Shown here: piece after piece, positions 18,996-28,206 of the stretch
Layout: the number at the start of each line of letters is the position of its first letter
Numbering within the stretch: position 1 is the first letter of the stretch
Source of the DNA: Streptococcus porci DSM 23759
GTDB lineage: Bacteria; Bacillota; Bacilli; Lactobacillales; Streptococcaceae
Assembly: GCF_000423765.1 (NCBI RefSeq)
Contig: NZ_AUIP01000014.1
Span: 18,331-82,330 of the forward strand
Reading direction: 5' to 3'
Length of the DNA: 64,000 nucleotides
Position numbers and translations under genes: made by a program
The notes under the pieces: model-generated
The model's input: the letters and a program-made list of their open reading frames with translations, nothing else
Told to the model about the DNA's origin: nothing
Database searches by the model: none

Positions 18996-19683
18996 ACGAT
19001 TATCTGCCCTACTTTGGAGCCGCAAGGAAATTCTTCTCGCCAACAAGCAGACTGCTCTCATGCTCGTGATGCCAGCAGGATTCATTGCCCTTTATTCTTT
19101 CATCTTTAAGGAGATGCCAAACAGCAATGACATGATCTTTGCCATGACCTTACCTATGATATCAGCTATGCTGGGCTATATCTTACCAACTCTTGTGGCT
19201 GAAGAAGCAGAAAAGCACAATCAACAGACTCTTATTTTATCAGGTGTCAAGATTTGGGAATATGTTTTAGCGAGTCTCGCGATTCCTTTTGGACTTGTGA
19301 TTGCCTATCTGATAGCTTTGCCATTTGCTCTTAAGATTGAGATCACCAACTGGCTTGTCTATCTGGGAGTTAATATTTTAACAGCGCTTGTGACCGTCTT
19401 GATTTACTTGGCAGTAGCGTTAGCGTGTGATACACAGGCCAAAGCAACCATTACTGCTATGCTGCCTATGATTATATCCATGCTCTTACCCATGATGTCT
19501 TTGACCAACAAGGAAATAGCGGAGCTGGTCACCTATACCCATATGGGCGCCTACACCAAGTGGACTTTAGAGGGGGATAGCTATTCTGTACTTGATAAGA
19601 GTTTCTGGATTTTATTGCTTTGGTTAGCAGGCGCGCTCCTTGCCACCTACTATTTTGCCAAAAAGAAGCAGGTTAGAAAGTAA
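18988..19683 (+). CDS. ABC transporter permease
   Basis: 231 residues with about six hydrophobic segments, similar to ABC-2 type permeases (VLMPAGFIALYSFIFKE, LPTLVAEEAEKHNQQTLILSGV). The EEKHNQQTL-type stretch corresponds to the conserved cytosolic E(x)R segment before helix 3 in bacteriocin/drug exporters. It partners with the preceding ATPase. Confidence 0.85.
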   Translation: MFRRLSALLWSRKEILLANKQTALMLVMPAGFIALYSFIFKEMPNSNDMIFAMTLPMISAMLGYILPTLVAEEAEKHNQQTLILSGVKIWEYVLASLAIPFGLVIAYLIALPFALKIEITNWLVYLGVNILTALVTVLIYLAVALACDTQAKATITAMLPMIISMLLPMMSLTNKEIAELVTYTHMGAYTKWTLEGDSYSVLDKSFWILLLWLAGALLATYYFAKKKQVRK

Positions 19684-19749
19684 CTTGACAAGAAAAATAT
19701 AAAATTGTATTATGTCAATAATTCAAAGAAAGGAGAGAATACGATTTCG

Positions 19750-20424
19750 ATGAAAAAACACATACTACGAGTGATTACCTATGGGTTATTAGCAATAGGA
19801 GTTTTTGCTCTTAGTCAATTGGCTCAAACTCCCGCACTTCTATTCTTGAGAGAAAATGGGCAAAGTCCACTTTCAGTCACTCAAAATATGATTAGCCTAG
19901 CCGTTTATTGGGCAGTCATTATAGGAGTCTTTGCGCTAGCCCATCACCTTAAACTCATCAAGCTGAAAGAAAAACTTAGCTGGAAGAAACTAGCCCTCTT
20001 TCTCATTAGCGGAGAAGTGGCCATTTGGGTTGTCAGTTTCATAGGCGTTCTGATTTCCTTGATGATGAGGGATGACATTCTATCAACTAACCAAGAGAGT
20101 ATCAACGAACTGATGAACTTGCTACCGACAAGTCTTATGGGGACAATGATCTTAGTTGGGGCGCCAATTTTGGAGGAAGTTTCCTGTCGCGGCTTAATCC
20201 CTCGTATGTTTTCGGAAAAATGGCAGTGGCTGGGCTACGTGCTTGGAGCGGTATTGTTTGGCCTTGCTCATGCACCAACAACCCTTGGAACAGCTGTGCA
20301 GTATATCGGAATGGGAGGGGTTTTATCTCTAGTTGCTTATTTCAGCAAACGCTTGGAATACAGCATTCTTCTACATTTTATGCACAATAGCCTAGCATTT
20401 GCCCTTATGCTGTCACAGATGTAA
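19750..20424 (+). CDS. CPBP-family intramembrane metalloprotease (Abi/CAAX type)
   Basis: About 224 residues and six to eight membrane segments. The three catalytic motifs are present: EEVSCRG (EExxxR), FGLAHAP and HFMHNSLAF (HxxxN). In lactic bacteria such proteins are often bacteriocin self-immunity or maturation proteins, which fits the preceding ABC transporter. I choose ATG 19750 (MKKHILRVITYG). The nearest AGGAG is 14 bases away, so a non-ATG start slightly upstream is possible. Confidence 0.85.
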   Translation: MKKHILRVITYGLLAIGVFALSQLAQTPALLFLRENGQSPLSVTQNMISLAVYWAVIIGVFALAHHLKLIKLKEKLSWKKLALFLISGEVAIWVVSFIGVLISLMMRDDILSTNQESINELMNLLPTSLMGTMILVGAPILEEVSCRGLIPRMFSEKWQWLGYVLGAVLFGLAHAPTTLGTAVQYIGMGGVLSLVAYFSKRLEYSILLHFMHNSLAFALMLSQM

Positions 20425-20436
20425 CCCAAAAAAGAG

Positions 20437-20476
20437 AAACCACCGAGGCGACTTAAAAACGACATTGGTGGTTTTT
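20437..20476. terminator. Bidirectional terminator between convergent genes
   Basis: AAACCACC (20437-20444) pairs with GGTGGTTT (20467-20474) and is flanked by A residues on the left and T residues on the right. It can serve both the CPBP gene and the minus-strand gene ending at 20475. Confidence 0.75.
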
Positions 20477-20693
20477 ATTTCAATCTAAAAGGATCTTTGT
20501 CAACTGCAGTGGGCTCGACACTTGCCTTCTCTTTTTCTTTGGTTAGTAGTTTATGAGTTTCAGACTGGATTTGTTTCTTCGTATGATGGGTCACAGACTG
20601 AGAATCAATGGTATAACCTATCATCACCATAAAGCTAGTGACTGCTAGACCACCAAAACCAATCAAAAATCTAGCCTTCATTTTATTTAACAT
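20475..20693 (-). CDS. Small membrane-anchored protein of unknown function
   Basis: 72 residues from ATG 20693, which has AAAGGAGAT upstream. Residues 8-26 form one hydrophobic helix (FLIGFGGLAVTSFMVMIGY), followed by a charged, lysine- and glutamate-rich tail. It looks like a single-pass membrane protein with a short exposed domain. The longer open frame to 20831 starts in the IS element and is not the gene. The IS end lies about 80 bases upstream. Confidence 0.65.
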   Translation of the reverse strand: MLNKMKARFLIGFGGLAVTSFMVMIGYTIDSQSVTHHTKKQIQSETHKLLTKEKEKASVEPTAVDKDPFRLK

Positions 20694-20727
20694 CACTAGT
20701 GCTATCTCCTTTTTCCATAAGATAGCA

Positions 20728-22447
20728 CTATGATAACAAGATGAACTTGAAAAAGTTATCACAAGAAAAAGAGGCTGGGCAAAAACTAGCATTGAAATAA
20801 AACCACACAGTGATTTCATACTTGAAAACAATCAAGACGTGAAAATGGCGGTGTGGTTTTTGATTTTTAGTGATTATGGAAGCCAAGTTCTTGGCCAATT
20901 TTGTAAGATTCATGCTCATGAAGAGGAAGCCAACCTCAGTTTGGACAGCTTGATGACCTCGAACATGAACTCGGCGCACGCCAAAAATACTCTTCAATCT
21001 ACCAAAAACGGGTTCGACATCGATTTTCCGTTTAGCGTAGAGACGAGAGCCTTCTTCACTATGCAATTCTGCTTTGATGAGTTCCTTAAAGTAAGCCCAA
21101 GTTGGATTATAAAGAATCTGTTTCTGATACCCCTTCTCAGTTTTAGCCAGTTGTTCTAGCTCAGGAGTGTCCTGAACCTTATCCGCCTCGTAAATCTTGA
21201 AATCTCGCTCAAATCCATACTTATCCGTGCGACGAGAATACTTCTTAAAAGAATAAACCACACCATCAGGTTTGATAAATTGATCTGTTTCTTCAAGGTA
21301 CGTCCAGTTGTTTGGGGTGTTAGGGCTATTCTGATATTTCTTAGTCATCTCCTTTTGGTACATACCATAAGGAATCAGAGGTATTTTCTCCAGTTCATCA
21401 ATAATAAAGCTATAGTTTTCCTCACTCCCATAGCCCGCATCTGCGACAATATACTGAAATAAATCTAATGTTTGAATAGATTGCAGAAAGGGTTTGAGAG
21501 TTCTTGTATCGGTTGGGTTCGGAAAAATATCATAGGCAAGAACGTATTGACCATTAGTGGCAGCCTGGACATTATAACCAGGTTTCAGCTGGCCATTCTT
21601 CATATGATCCTCTTTCATTCGCATGAAGGTGGCAGCATGATCTGTTTTTGAGAAAGAGTTACGGTCTTCTAGGATTTCTCTAGCTTCTTCATATCGTTGT
21701 TTACGAGGGATGACATCTTTCCTCAGGTGATTGCGGAGTTTCTTGATGCGACGTCTCTTCTGTTTGTTAGCAGAACCTCCCTTAATAACTTTTGGTTCCT
21801 CAGAAATAGCTTTTTCAACGTCTTCCAAGGCTTGCTCGATATCTTCCAAAAGGCGCACTAATCCCTCACTAGTGTCACATGCTTCTTTTGAAAGAGCTGA
21901 ATCTACCCCTTCTTGAACAAGGTTGTCATAAAGTTCAGATATTTTACCATTCAATGCCTCTTCATACTTAGTAACGGCTATTTTCCAAGTAAAAGAATAG
22001 AGATTGGCGTCAGCTTCTAACTTAGTACCATCAATAAAGAGTGCCTCTCTTCAATCAGACCATTTTCACGCATGAGCAAGGTAAAGTAAATAAAGGCGGT
22101 CTTTATCAGATTATTGGCATGCTTACTCGAACGATCTTATTGATGGTTTTATAACTAACATAAGTGTCTTGGCTTAGCCATTTCTTGGGAATAACTTCGT
22201 CATTCATTTGAACCATTTTACGACCTGAAAAGACCTGACGGGCATAGGCGAAAAGAATCATCTTTAAAAGCATGGCTGGATGGAAGGCTGGTCGGCTAGT
22301 ATGAGACTTTTCCTCAAGTAAAACATGATTAGGGATACTATCCACAAAAAGACTGATGAATCTAACCTCATGAGTTATAGGAATATCGTAGGCAAGATTT
22401 AGTTCCAAACTTAATTGATTTGTGTTATACTCTTTATACATTGTCAT
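20728..22447 (-). pseudogene. IS1182-type DDE transposase, frameshifted
   Basis: The N-terminal part runs from ATG 22447 (MTMYKEYNTNQLSLEL) to a stop at 22106 after NKIVRV. The expected continuation (SKHANNLIKTAFIYFTLLMREN) is in another frame from about 22130 to 22055, and the rest is in a third frame (RALFIDGTKLEADANLYSF onward). So there are at least two indels, near 22130 and near 22050. The catalytic-domain segments ADAGYGSEENY and YAKRKIDVEPVFGRLK are intact. The last frame reads through the left inverted repeat to 20728, so the original stop is also lost or lies outside the alignable part. Confidence 0.85.
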
Positions 22448-22567
22448 GGCTTTCTAGTTGTTTTGTTGTTATTATAATTATAAACCATGGCATAGAAAAA
22501 ATGGGCATCTCCAACTGCGGAAATGCCCGTTCTTTTTACGTTTTAGAGCTAGTTTTTGCCCAGCCTC
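20771..22567 (-). mobile_element. IS1182-family insertion sequence, inactive copy
   Basis: The element is bounded by perfect 20-bp inverted repeats, GAGGCTGGGCAAAAACTAGC at 20771-20790 and its complement at 22548-22567, giving 1797 bases. It holds one transposase gene on the minus strand, broken by two frameshifts. I see no clear target duplication. The right end is only 4 bases from the stop codon of the ABC exporter gene at 22572. A hairpin at 22495-22537 lies inside the right end. Confidence 0.9.
22495..22537. terminator. Hairpin with T runs inside the IS right end
   Basis: GGGCAT (22503-22508) pairs with ATGCCC (22523-22528), with A residues on the left and TTCTTTTT on the right, so it can act as a terminator on both strands. 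Insertion sequences often carry such structures to block read-through into the transposase. Here it may also stop the exporter operon. Confidence 0.6.
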
Positions 22568-22571
22568 CTCC

Positions 22572-24146
22572 TTAATTCTCATAATATGACAAATCAATCT
22601 CACCATCATAGATAAAGTCATCATCAATGTGATGGGCGATTTCAATAACAGTAACTGGTAAATTGAACAGTAGGTTTCGGATATTCTTAGCATTTTGAGC
22701 ATCCAGCGGAGCTGTCACTTCATCTGCAAGAAGCACATCTTTTTGTCTAATCAGATTTCGTGCAATTTCAAGCCGTACCTTTTGTCCCCCAGAAATATTT
22801 TCTCCATTATTCACAATCTGGTACTCTAAAATATTATCAAGTTCAGCTGTCAAACCAACTTGTTCAAGCTTTTCTAATAATAGCTCATCAGAAAATTCAG
22901 CTCCTAGCGTCAAATTATAGCGAATGCTATCATTAAAGAGATAAGGCGACTGGGCAATCAAACCAATGCGCTGGTGGTAATCAGTCGTTACCTGACCATT
23001 ATCAAGTACAGACTCAATAGAGCCTTCATCAGGCTTAAATTCTTGTAAAATCAGCTTAAAGAGAGTCGATTTTCCAGAACCACTTGGTCCTTTAATCAAG
23101 TATTTTTTTCCTTTTTCAAAGCGATAAGTGAAGTCTGAAAAAAGGGTTCTACCTGCAAAGGATTTCGTCAATTGATGGCATTCTAAAGCTTCAAAATCTT
23201 CATTTGTAAGAGACCGCTCCTGCTCTTTAGGAATAGGCTGAGCTAATATCTTGTCAAATGTGTCAGAAATGGATTTTGCTCCTTTGAGCCTAAAAATATC
23301 GTTAACAATATTCATCAATGGCTGCTCCAGACGTGTTGCTGCAATAAACATGGCAATTAAATCTGTCACTTGTACGCTAGTTCCTGCTGCTATGAGTACC
23401 AGTCCTAAAAAGATTGGGAGAAACTGAGACACAAAGAGCATCAGATTGGCTAAAAAGGCAAAGAAAGATTGATAAATCCCAAATGTTTGTCGTGAATCTT
23501 CGTAGCGTGTTGACTGGTTTTGAACATTTTTAAGACCAGAAGAAAGGGCTTGATTCTGAACTAACGTTGGCCTTCCAACAACGGCATCGCTCACTAAACT
23601 CAGTAATTTCTGTCTCTCTGATGCTTGCTCGTCCCCTTTTCGCTCTGCTATTTTACTAATCCTCAGTTGAACAACTAAGAAAATAAAGGAACAGGCAATA
23701 AACAGCAAACCAATCGGTATATTTTTTACCAAGAGGTAGATGCTAAGTAATAGGAAATTACTAATGTGTGCAACAAGGAGAATACTTGGACTAATATGAT
23801 TCCAGAGATAATATTCAACATCTTGTGTTAAAAGGGAAATCTTCTGTTCATTCCCAATCTCCTGATGCCCCAATATCAAACGCTTGTAAAGATCAAGGCG
23901 AATGTTACCGCAGCCAATGGTCATAATCTGATTGATCAAGAGATTAGCGATAAACATGACAGCATATAAGAGCAAGTAGAGTGTCAATCCATAGACCAAA
24001 AACCCCCATGTTTCTTTACGACTATTTAACGCTGTAAGGTCAAAGATTTTATCTGTCATCAAGGGTTCAATGAGAAAGACAAAACTGTTTAAGATACAGG
24101 CGATAAGGGTTAAGGTCACTAAAAATTTATTAAAATACTTAAACAT
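22572..24146 (-). CDS. ABC exporter (membrane plus ATPase) of the RiPP cluster, second copy
   Basis: 524 residues: an N-terminal six-helix membrane domain (about 1-290), then a nucleotide-binding domain with Walker A GPSGSGKST, signature ISGGQKVRLEIARNLI, Walker B VLLADEVTAPLD and the His switch IAHHIDDD. It is a half-transporter that dimerises, most likely with the homologous 24155 product. ATG 24146 has AGGTGATG upstream, eight bases after its partner's stop. It is the last gene of the peptide cluster, and an IS element sits directly after its stop codon without truncating it. Role: export (possibly with maturation) of the modified peptide; inferred from context. Confidence 0.85.
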   Translation of the reverse strand: MFKYFNKFLVTLTLIACILNSFVFLIEPLMTDKIFDLTALNSRKETWGFLVYGLTLYLLLYAVMFIANLLINQIMTIGCGNIRLDLYKRLILGHQEIGNEQKISLLTQDVEYYLWNHISPSILLVAHISNFLLLSIYLLVKNIPIGLLFIACSFIFLVVQLRISKIAERKGDEQASERQKLLSLVSDAVVGRPTLVQNQALSSGLKNVQNQSTRYEDSRQTFGIYQSFFAFLANLMLFVSQFLPIFLGLVLIAAGTSVQVTDLIAMFIAATRLEQPLMNIVNDIFRLKGAKSISDTFDKILAQPIPKEQERSLTNEDFEALECHQLTKSFAGRTLFSDFTYRFEKGKKYLIKGPSGSGKSTLFKLILQEFKPDEGSIESVLDNGQVTTDYHQRIGLIAQSPYLFNDSIRYNLTLGAEFSDELLLEKLEQVGLTAELDNILEYQIVNNGENISGGQKVRLEIARNLIRQKDVLLADEVTAPLDAQNAKNIRNLLFNLPVTVIEIAHHIDDDFIYDGEIDLSYYEN

Positions 24147-24154
24147 CTCATCAC

Positions 24155-25708
24155 CTACAACTCTATCACAGCATCATAAACGATTGTTTCGTCCACATGA
24201 TGAGCCACTTCAATAATGGTTATGGGCAGTGAAAAAATCAACTCTCTGACACGATGAGCATTCTCTTTATCAAGTGCTGCTGTCACTTCGTCAAGCAGTA
24301 AAACATCCTTCTGGCGCAGTAAAAAGCGTGCTAATTCTATGCGCACTCGCTGACCACCTGAAACATTGCTGCCGTTATTTTTAATGTTGGAGTCTAAGCC
24401 GTCTGGTAGCTCTTCAAGCAGGTGGACTTGATTTAACACCCTAATCATCTCGTCATGAGAAAAGGTCTGATTTAGACAGATATTTTCTTCCAAGGTGCCA
24501 TTAAAGAGAAAGGGTGACTGACTGACCATGCCAATATTCGCTTGATAAGAGTTAAATAACTGATTGTCATCGGTCACAAGAGCGACTTGTCCTGAATCGA
24601 CAGCTTCACCTTTAATGATATTTAAGAGGGTGGTTTTTCCTCGTCCACTAGCTCCCGTGATGAGATATTTCTTCCCTTTTTCAAAGGTGTAGGAGAAATC
24701 TTTCAAAATAGTCTTGTCTCCATAGGATTTTGTGATATTTTGCAAAATCAGAGCTTTAAAATCTGGAATATAGGAGACTTCCTCCTCATTAACAACCTTA
24801 TCTATTAGATTATAGATTTTTGTCTTGATAGAATGAGCAGCTTGCATGTCAAAAGTGGCATACATCATATTTTGAAGAGGACTTGACAGGCTATTTGAAG
24901 CGATAAACATGGCAACCAGAGATGATACTGGAATATGACCAAAAACATTTGGGAATAAAAAATAAATTCCAATTGGTAGCACACGTCCTAAAAACTGTGT
25001 CAAACCATTACAGAAAAAGAGGAAATTAGATAGGTAATAATAATTTCGGCGGGCAGTTTCATAAGTCAGTACCTGATGTTTCAATTTTCCATAGGTCGTG
25101 GCAAATGCTTGATGATGTAACAAGGTGCTTCCACCATTGACAAAGTCCATAATGAGAGCCATGGAACGCTCTCGCTCCTCGCTCTGCTTTTGTCCAAAAG
25201 CATCTGCCACTTTACTCAAAAACACTTGGGGTAGTGGGCGTAAGAGAGACCCTAAGATAAACAGCAGCGCTAAAATGGGATTTAAGGTGATTAAATAGAC
25301 CGACACAACCAAGAAAATCATGCCATTTTTGGGCAAACGCATGACCTGAGTCACGTAACTATCATAAAAAAATTCTAAATCTTGGCTGAGAAAATTCGTC
25401 GTCTCATGCTGATCTGTGAACGCGCTAGATAAAAGGAGCGTCCTCATCAACTTATCTCGTAAGACCAACATGATGCGTTTACAAGACACATCGTAAACGA
25501 CATCTGCACCAAACTCCAAACCATAAAAAAGCAGATAGGTCAAAAGTCCCACGACAAAAACTTTCCCGAGTGACTCAAAATCCGTTACCGTATCAATCGC
25601 AATGACTTTTTGAATCACTAACGATTGTAAAATACTAGAGAAAGCTCCTAATATAAAGACCACGAAGGCAACATAACGGAATCTCCCAAGATAAGATAAT
25701 AGTTTCAA
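24155..25708 (-). CDS. ABC exporter (membrane plus ATPase) of the RiPP cluster, first copy
   Basis: 517 residues with the same layout as its neighbour: six membrane segments, Walker A GASGRGKTT, signature VSGGQRVRIELARFLL, Walker B VLLLDEVTAALD and VAHHVDE. The start is TTG 25708, chosen because GGAGGATATAAG stands directly before it. No N-terminal C39 peptidase domain is visible, so leader removal must be done by another protease. The two exporters are clearly paralogous and probably act as a heterodimer. Confidence 0.85.
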   Translation of the reverse strand: MKLLSYLGRFRYVAFVVFILGAFSSILQSLVIQKVIAIDTVTDFESLGKVFVVGLLTYLLFYGLEFGADVVYDVSCKRIMLVLRDKLMRTLLLSSAFTDQHETTNFLSQDLEFFYDSYVTQVMRLPKNGMIFLVVSVYLITLNPILALLFILGSLLRPLPQVFLSKVADAFGQKQSEERERSMALIMDFVNGGSTLLHHQAFATTYGKLKHQVLTYETARRNYYYLSNFLFFCNGLTQFLGRVLPIGIYFLFPNVFGHIPVSSLVAMFIASNSLSSPLQNMMYATFDMQAAHSIKTKIYNLIDKVVNEEEVSYIPDFKALILQNITKSYGDKTILKDFSYTFEKGKKYLITGASGRGKTTLLNIIKGEAVDSGQVALVTDDNQLFNSYQANIGMVSQSPFLFNGTLEENICLNQTFSHDEMIRVLNQVHLLEELPDGLDSNIKNNGSNVSGGQRVRIELARFLLRQKDVLLLDEVTAALDKENAHRVRELIFSLPITIIEVAHHVDETIVYDAVIEL

Positions 25709-25720
25709 CTTATATCCTCC

Positions 25721-25756
25721 AATAAAAAATAGTTAGCTAGGAAAGGTTAGCTAACT
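25721..25756 (-). terminator. Intrinsic terminator/attenuator between precursor and exporter genes
   Basis: On the minus strand AGTTAGCTA, an 8-base loop and TAGCTAACT form a 9-bp perfect stem followed by ATTTTTT. It lies 17 bases after the precursor stop and 12 bases before the exporter start. It should make precursor mRNA more abundant than exporter mRNA, a usual design for RiPP operons. Confidence 0.8.
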
Positions 25757-25772
25757 AATCCTTATATGTTAA

Positions 25773-25862
25773 TTAGCAATTTCCATTTGTTCTTGGACAA
25801 CTAGCATTCAGCTCAACCTGATATGCTTTAGGATCATATTTTTTATTTTCTTTTATAATCAT
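25773..25862 (-). CDS. RaS-RiPP precursor peptide with two N-x-x-C motifs
   Basis: 29-residue reading frame, too short for ordinary gene finding. ATG at 25862-25860 follows GGAGGAAGTAAC, a strong ribosome binding site, 19 bases after the radical SAM stop. The peptide begins MIIKENKKYDPKAYQVEL (a lysine-rich leader) and ends NASCPRTNGNC, so two N-x-x-C tetrads, Asn19-Cys22 and Asn26-Cys29, form the core. In the streptococcal RaS-RiPP class called N-x-x-C, the radical SAM enzyme is reported to join the cysteine sulphur to the asparagine side chain as a thioether. Function is inferred from motif, position and regulator; no such product is shown for this strain. Confidence 0.8.
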   Translation of the reverse strand: MIIKENKKYDPKAYQVELNASCPRTNGNC

Positions 25863-25881
25863 TGTTACTTCCTCCAAAAAA

Positions 25882-27177
25882 TTAATTTATATCAAGGATA
25901 TCGTTATAAGATCTGGTAAGGATAAATAGTAAAAAATCTTTTTGTATTCGCTCTTTGTATAGTCGACACAACCTTTCCCAAGATTTTTCTTGATTTATCC
26001 TTACTAAAGGACAATATCCTGATTTACAAAGTAATACATACGGGCATTGGCTACACCTCTCAAGCTCAATTCCTTTTAACCAATCATTCCTTTTATTTTC
26101 GTTAACAACACCCGTTAGAACACTTCCGAAAATATTTTCTTTACGATATAGAGCTACTGTACAACTTTGAATTACTCCTTTAACGTTGAACATGTAGTGT
26201 TGTTTACGATTAGCATAACAATTTATACTGTTCGACATCATTATTTGAGGGGATTCTATATTATATCCTAAAGAAATTGCCTGTTGAGAACAATAATAAC
26301 TGAAATCACCATTTGGAATATCAACACAATAATCGTCAGCTCGCTCTCCTTGCCCCCAATCCCCAATGTTATGATAAGCAAGACTAAATCTGCTATCTTC
26401 CCTGAATACCAGACCATCTAATTTTAGAAAGTGCTCCATAGATTCAACATTCTCTTTTGAAATATTAAATCGAATAGTACAATGAAAATGTAACGAACTA
26501 GCCCCCATCATTTTTAAATTTGCAAAAATTCTATCATAAGAACCTACACCATTTTTAAGTAAACGTTGATTATCATGGAACTTCTTCTCACCATCAACCG
26601 TTATTTGATAACCAGTAACTTTACATTTTCCTACTAAGTTTTGAAACATACGTTTATTTAACAAATAACCGTTAGTTGTAATTCCAGAAAAATATTCAAT
26701 ATCATATACCGAACATAGTTCTAAAAATCTCTCAGATAGCCGAACTATTGTTTTATAACCAAGCAAGGGCTCTCCACCAAACCATTGAACACTAAATCTC
26801 TCGAACTTTCCCTCGGATAATAGTTTATCCGCAAACGTTACAATAGCATCTTCTACTTCTGGAGACATTGAAATATTCTCAAACTTTTCATAACAATATT
26901 TACATCTAAAATTACAATCTCCATGAGTTAGAATTGTAAATTCTAGGAGCTTTTCATCAACATTTTTAATTTTCGCTAGGGTTTCTTCCAGCTCATTTTC
27001 TTCTTGATGATAATGCCAAGACTCTAGATAATCATTATACTGACTTCTTGTAGTATCATCACAATCAATTTTCCTTAATAATTCGTTGGTTATAAAAAAG
27101 GAGTGATTATTTTTGGTATTGAAATATACCTCTCCTTCAGGAAGAGATTTACTTAAAACATAAGGTGACATTTCCAT
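25882..27177 (-). CDS. Radical SAM/SPASM peptide-modifying enzyme
   Basis: 431 residues from ATG 27177, which has AAGGAGG eight bases upstream; a start at 27213 would lack one. The radical SAM cluster motif C88-x3-C92-x2-C95 is in HGDCNFRCKYCYEKF, followed by the WFGGEPLLGY segment that binds SAM. The C-terminal SPASM region has the Cys set of CSQCPYVLLCKSGYC plus a later Cys, for auxiliary Fe-S clusters. An N-terminal RRE-like leader-binding part is probable within residues 1-75. With the adjacent N-x-x-C precursor it most likely installs Asn-Cys thioether crosslinks. Confidence 0.9.
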   Translation of the reverse strand: MEMSPYVLSKSLPEGEVYFNTKNNHSFFITNELLRKIDCDDTTRSQYNDYLESWHYHQEENELEETLAKIKNVDEKLLEFTILTHGDCNFRCKYCYEKFENISMSPEVEDAIVTFADKLLSEGKFERFSVQWFGGEPLLGYKTIVRLSERFLELCSVYDIEYFSGITTNGYLLNKRMFQNLVGKCKVTGYQITVDGEKKFHDNQRLLKNGVGSYDRIFANLKMMGASSLHFHCTIRFNISKENVESMEHFLKLDGLVFREDSRFSLAYHNIGDWGQGERADDYCVDIPNGDFSYYCSQQAISLGYNIESPQIMMSNSINCYANRKQHYMFNVKGVIQSCTVALYRKENIFGSVLTGVVNENKRNDWLKGIELERCSQCPYVLLCKSGYCPLVRINQEKSWERLCRLYKERIQKDFLLFILTRSYNDILDIN

Positions 27178-27251
27178 AATAGAACCTCCTTCATCACGCT
27201 TTAAGTATATCACTCTGAAAAAACTTTAAATTTCTTTCCCATATCTGCCGA

Positions 27252-28115
27252 CTAGCTCTTCTCTCCTAAAATTTTTTCCAAATGTCCTTCGTAAGTCTTT
27301 GCTAAGTGGTTACTTCCTGCTAATTTCATTGCAGCGATGCACTTCCTCATTTCAATAACTGCTTTAAAATCCGTCTCTTTTTTGTAGCGATAGAGATGTT
27401 GTGCGTACTGGAATACCAAGCGTTCATAAATTTCAGTCTCAGTGAAAAAGCATTGGTTTAGTTGTTTTTCAAAATACAGAGCATCCAGAAATTTTCCTCT
27501 CTCAATACATGTAATGTAGCCGTTTAATAACATCGATGAAATCAATCGCCTGTTATTAGGAATTTCTTTATAAAAGTCTGAACGTCTTGACATCTCCCTC
27601 GCTAAAACCATGAAAACATCGTGGTTTAGAGCATCTAAAGTATTTGAAAAAATCAATAGTTCATAATACCCCCAGTATTCCACACTAAACAAATAGTCGG
27701 TTAAATCGTCCAAATCCTTTTGATTATAATAAGCGTCTCCTGATAAATCTTGCAAACGAATTTTCAATAAAATCATATTGAGTTGATGAAATTTACCCCT
27801 TTTATTCTCCGATTCCATCTGTGAATATAGAAGATTTTTCATGCCTTCAACATCATGATTAGATACAAACTGTCGAACCTTTGATAGAAGTTCATTTAGT
27901 TCATCTCTATGAAAATCATGAACCGCATACATAAATTCATCAATTGGCATGTTGATTTCATCTAAGATAAGCATGAACTTAGAAATGGTTAAATCTGTCT
28001 CTCCTTTTTCAAACCGAGATAGCTGAGACGTTGATATACCAGCCTTTGCAACATCTTTTAACTTTAATCCTCGAGTTTCTCGAAACTTTTTAAAAATTTC
28101 TCCAAAATTTTTCAT
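27252..28115 (-). CDS. Rgg-family transcriptional regulator (SHP-responsive type)
   Basis: 287 residues from ATG 28115, preceded by GAGGTGTGAT; the TTG at 28127 is less likely. The N-terminal XRE domain (FGEIFKKFRETRGLKLKDVA, ISTSQLSRFEKGETDL) is followed by an all-helical TPR-like domain that binds a pheromone. The length and the Rgg/MutR layout fit cytosolic receptors of short hydrophobic peptides. A typical SHP gene lies divergently 91 bases away. The radical SAM gene follows in the same direction after 74 bases. Likely an activator of shp and the peptide cluster when the imported SHP is bound. Confidence 0.9.
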   Translation of the reverse strand: MKNFGEIFKKFRETRGLKLKDVAKAGISTSQLSRFEKGETDLTISKFMLILDEINMPIDEFMYAVHDFHRDELNELLSKVRQFVSNHDVEGMKNLLYSQMESENKRGKFHQLNMILLKIRLQDLSGDAYYNQKDLDDLTDYLFSVEYWGYYELLIFSNTLDALNHDVFMVLAREMSRRSDFYKEIPNNRRLISSMLLNGYITCIERGKFLDALYFEKQLNQCFFTETEIYERLVFQYAQHLYRYKKETDFKAVIEMRKCIAAMKLAGSNHLAKTYEGHLEKILGEKS

Positions 28116-28142
28116 ATCACACCTCAATCACGCATATATTGG

Positions 28143-28177
28143 AATGTTTTTGGGTTTTTAACATTTTAGCATAAAAT
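28143..28177 (+). promoter_or_regulatory. shp promoter region with candidate Rgg box
   Basis: AATGTT (28143-28148) and AACATT (28160-28165) form an inverted repeat immediately upstream of the -10-like TAAAAT (28172-28177), while no good -35 is present. This is the layout of an activator-dependent promoter. Assignment to Rgg is inferred. Confidence 0.5.
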
Positions 28178-28206
28178 AGGGAAAAAATAAAAGTGAGGTA
28201 TTTCAC

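Noticed and set aside
20839..21159. 106-codon plus-strand open frame in the IS
   Set aside because: Antisense to the transposase, no ribosome binding site.
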